64,000 nt of DNA from Bacteroidota bacterium (GTDB lineage Bacteria; Bacteroidota; Bacteroidia; Bacteroidales; FEN-979): positions 1 through 64,000 of the forward strand of contig JAPLDH010000072.1 in NCBI GenBank assembly GCA_026391355.1, written 5' to 3'. Positions within the stretch are counted from its first letter, which is position 1, and each line of letters opens with the position of its first letter. Shown piece after piece: positions 61,960 to 64,000 of this stretch. Below the pieces are notes generated by a model that saw nothing but the letters and a program-made list of their open reading frames with translations, had not been told where the DNA came from and did not search any database. Both the position numbers and the translations under genes were made by a program.

Positions 61960-62022
61960 GGTCATCTGACATTCGTCAATTGGAAGAAGTCAAAAACCAA
62001 AATCAAATATCAGAATACAAAG
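61960..62022. repeat. degenerate 7-bp tandem array
   Basis: Words in 7-base register: GGTCATC (61960), TGACATT, CGTCAAT, TGGAAGA, AGTCAAA, AACCAAA, ATCAAAT, ATCAGAA, TACAAAG (62016). The similarity is weaker than in the 60876 array, but several units share GTCA. Confidence 0.5.
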
Positions 62023-62087
62023 GTTGGATGGGAAGGATATTGGGGCGGATGATTCTGGATTGTGCTGTTGGTACCTTCAATTCAAAA

Positions 62088-62338
62088 CTAAATGTTGAAA
62101 AACTTGATTTTCAGGAGGTGCGACTTAAAGGTGCCTGCACCTTTCATTCCCAGTGTTACCAGAATAAGCATGATCAGCAGCGTTACAAGGAGATATACTG
62201 CAGAAACAATGAATATTCCGATCCAGCCGATGGTGCCGGCCTGGAAATAGTAGGCCTCAATCTCGATGCAGCGTCCAGCACTCCCCTGATGCGTGCGATG
62301 TATTCCTTTTCCTTGTGATTTTCCGGTGGATGATGCAT
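62088..62338 (-). pseudogene. small one-helix membrane protein gene, frameshifted
   Basis: On the minus strand an ATG at 62338 begins MHHPPENHKEKEYIARIRG. A one-base shift somewhere near 62260-62280 (a GGGG run lies there) is needed. After it the frame reads EIEAYYFQAGTIGWIGIFIV, then SAVYLLVTLLIMLILVTLGM, and ends at TAG 62088-62090. The reconstructed product is about 83 residues with a basic N-terminus and one clear membrane helix. I do not recognise a family. The unbroken frame of 62183-62458 lacks the membrane helix and is less convincing. Confidence 0.4.
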
Positions 62339-62351
62339 CGGATCAATGGTT

Positions 62352-63731
62352 TTACTGCTTAACAAACTTTCCTGCCTGAATGATCTTTTCACCGGTGATT
62401 TTGATAAAATAGACTCCACCTGGCAAAAGGCTGATATCGATGGTCGTAACAGGTTCATTGACCTGAGTTCGGATGAGTTCCCGTCCGTTTAGTGCCAGGA
62501 TGGAGACTATCCCTTTACCGGAGGCTTCCACTCTTATTTTATCTGTTGCAGGGTCAGGATAAATTGAGATTTGCGAGGCAAGGTGTTCATCGATTCCAAT
62601 GTACACGGAATCGTACTTCATGACAGATGCTTTACCTGATTCTGTTAAATCACTGTAACCAACAAAGGGAACACCTGAAGGGGAGAAGGCCAGGCTGATG
62701 TAGTTCACTGGTCCCGGGGTGAAACCATTATTCCCGATAGTTGTCCAGCTATTGCCGTCGTATTTCATGACCGTAATTTTGAAACCCGCAGCTGAATCTG
62801 CAAAAGCAAGGACAAGCTGACCGGATTTATCGATGGCAAGGCTGGTGTTATTTGCCATTGCGGTGGAAATGCCCTGTGGCCCGACATCCAGCCAGAAATA
62901 CCCATTGAATCGTTTCACCCTTACCTTGTTGGCATTCACCTCGTCGCGATAGGCAACACAGGGGTGGCCCGAAGTATCGACGACCAGGCTTGCATACCAG
63001 CTTACCCCTGCAGAAACTCCCTCTTCACGCACATATTCCCAGGCAGAATCGGTATAGGTCATGACCTTGACCTTATTCGAATGCAACCAGTCGTTGTATG
63101 ATACATAAGGCTGGCCTGAAGCGTTGAAGGCGGTATTGATGGTACTTGAATTGCCGGAGGTAAATCCCTGCAATCCCACAGTATCCCAGCTCGCGCCGTT
63201 GAATTTTTTAACGGTGACCCCGGCTGAATGGGCATAATCGGCATATGCAACATACAACTCGCCGGAAGGATTGAATTTCAGGCACTGATAACCCGAACCC
63301 CACTCGGAACACCCATTCATGCTCACATCGACCCAGGTTGTCCCGTTAAACTCCCTAACAATGGTCTTGCCCGAAATAGCATTATCATTATAGGCAACAT
63401 AAGGTACACCCGCAGGACTTATGGTGAGGCTCACAAAATCGATCGAACCTGTGGAAAACCCGGGCTCTCCGACCGTAACCCACCCGGTTCCGTCAAATGT
63501 CTTGACAGTTATTTTTGAAAAGTTCCTCCAGTCCTGGTAGGCAACGTATGGCTGACCAGAAGGGCTGATCGCGAGGGAGATCTCGTTTGCCCTGAAATCC
63601 GAAAAATCGGGAGTTCCCACATATTTCCACTTGAATTCGGAAGGTGAAAGGGAAGACGATGGAAATTGAGCAAAAGCAATTCCGCCAAGAAAGATGGGAA
63701 GGAAGGAGAGGAGTTTGAAAAGTCTATTCAT
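62352..63731 (-). CDS. beta-propeller-like T9SS cargo protein
   Basis: The product is 459 residues. The signal peptide covers about 1-21 (LFKLLSFLPIFLGGIAFAQ). Six to seven repeats of about 52 residues follow, pattern 'SLxxxPSGxPYVAYxDxxxxxKxxVKxFxGxxWxxVGxxGxS', and a type A T9SS sorting domain closes the protein (SIYPDPATDKIRVEA to AGKFVKQ). It is related in layout to the neighbouring T9SS genes at 59045 and 60947 but has a different blade sequence. Exported; ligand unknown. Confidence 0.87.
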   Translation of the reverse strand: MNRLFKLLSFLPIFLGGIAFAQFPSSSLSPSEFKWKYVGTPDFSDFRANEISLAISPSGQPYVAYQDWRNFSKITVKTFDGTGWVTVGEPGFSTGSIDFVSLTISPAGVPYVAYNDNAISGKTIVREFNGTTWVDVSMNGCSEWGSGYQCLKFNPSGELYVAYADYAHSAGVTVKKFNGASWDTVGLQGFTSGNSSTINTAFNASGQPYVSYNDWLHSNKVKVMTYTDSAWEYVREEGVSAGVSWYASLVVDTSGHPCVAYRDEVNANKVRVKRFNGYFWLDVGPQGISTAMANNTSLAIDKSGQLVLAFADSAAGFKITVMKYDGNSWTTIGNNGFTPGPVNYISLAFSPSGVPFVGYSDLTESGKASVMKYDSVYIGIDEHLASQISIYPDPATDKIRVEASGKGIVSILALNGRELIRTQVNEPVTTIDISLLPGGVYFIKITGEKIIQAGKFVKQ

Positions 63732-63770
63732 GCGTTATCCTTATTTGCAATGATGTTTGCGAACAATACA

Positions 63771-63778
63771 CAAAAATA
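63771..63778 (-). promoter_or_regulatory. -7 element TATTTTTG for the 62352 gene
   Basis: On the minus strand, TATTTTTG matches TAnnTTTG and lies 39 bases before the ATG at 63731. Confidence 0.5.
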
Positions 63779-63838
63779 AGAATATTGGGATAATTAAAAT
63801 GGTAAGATCGTAAAATGCAAGATGGCAAAATAGTTTTA

Positions 63839-64000
63839 TTACTTGTCAAATGAGTATCCAAACCGCTTCAGCATCCTCTCATTTTCTCGCCAGTCTTTTT
63901 CGACTTTGACAGTCAACCCCAGGAAAACATGTTTATCGAGGAATGCTTCAATATCTTTCCTGGCTTCTGTACCGAGCTTACGGATTGCTTTGCCCTGGTG
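63839..64000 (-). CDS. era: GTPase Era, C-terminal part (partial)
   Basis: The minus-strand frame entering from the window end reads HQGKAIRKLGTEARKDIEAF, then LDKHVFLGLTVKVEKDWREN, then ERMLKRFGYSFDK and stop at 63839. This is the KH domain and tail of Era: the 'GxxGxxIKxIGxxAR' loop and the closing 'VKVxKxWR-xxxxLxxFGY'. Era binds the 3' end of 16S rRNA and helps 30S assembly. The GTPase domain lies beyond the window. Confidence 0.92.
   Translation of the reverse strand, partial: HQGKAIRKLGTEARKDIEAFLDKHVFLGLTVKVEKDWRENERMLKRFGYSFDK

Noticed and set aside
61980-62318. A 112-residue frame on the plus strand
   Set aside because: It starts inside a 7-bp array and lies antisense to the reconstructed small membrane protein. 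No motif or promoter supports it.

Overview
The window reads as a chromosomal segment of a Bacteroidota bacterium. The main evidence is four lines: five type IX secretion (T9SS) C-terminal sorting domains; promoters of the Bacteroidota form TAnnTTTG, twice with a TTG or TTTG 19 nt upstream; a Bacteroidota-type (T6SSiii) type VI secretion cluster with tssN and tssO; and almost no Shine-Dalgarno sequences. No tRNA, rRNA, CRISPR array, transposase or phage gene was recognised.

Layout. 1-128: tail of a T9SS cargo gene. 129-625: gene-free, with a terminator and repeats. 626-9109: TMTC-like GT-C membrane protein with TPRs, ABC-F ATPase, polyprenyl synthetase, glucose-1-phosphate thymidylyltransferase (rfbA) and an MMPL/RND exporter. 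9334-14137: AT-rich island with two unrelated restriction-modification systems on either side of a 2-hydroxyacid dehydrogenase; the first endonuclease (PaeR7I/XhoI-like) is broken by a one-base frameshift. 14426-26247: metabolic and maintenance genes (PPi-type phosphofructokinase, aspartokinase, mfd, a DPM1-like glycosyltransferase, dihydroorotase, RlmI-type methyltransferase) and small exported proteins.

26394-40692: the T6SSiii cluster. One operon, tssG-N-K-O-E-F, runs rightward and meets a leftward set (metallopeptidase-like gene, tssH, tssB, tssC, two Hcp/TssD genes, vgrG, PAAR). TssB/C form the sheath, Hcp the tube, VgrG and PAAR the spike, TssE/F/G/K the baseplate, TssN/O the membrane part, and TssH recycles the sheath. 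I do not find tssP, tssQ or tssR here. The HExxH protein beside tssH is the only effector candidate in view.

40845-45332: a Tat-exported class V aminotransferase-like protein, a secreted RidA protein and a BlaI/BlaR-type regulator pair with an operator-like palindrome in its promoter. 45333-57293: one gene for a T9SS cargo protein of about 3,986 residues built from duplicated beta-helix blocks, Ig-like, SprB-like, cohesin-like and dockerin-like modules. 57403-63731: PPK2 polyphosphate kinase and a leftward set of beta-propeller T9SS cargo genes, one with a frameshift in a poly-A tract at its start codon. 63839-64000: the 3' end of era.

The most unusual structure is in the spacers. Many consist of degenerate tandem words with a strict 7-bp or 8-bp period (188-243, 492-554, 6667-6722, 12017-12127, 14332-14387, 42116-42275, 58257-58333, 60876-60959, 61960-62022). 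They run into the 3' ends of genes, and one 8-bp array lies inside mfd (17130-17185), where it encodes an extra stretch of the protein. A separate composite palindromic repeat occurs at 314-451 and 12151-12278 and shares 25 identical bases.
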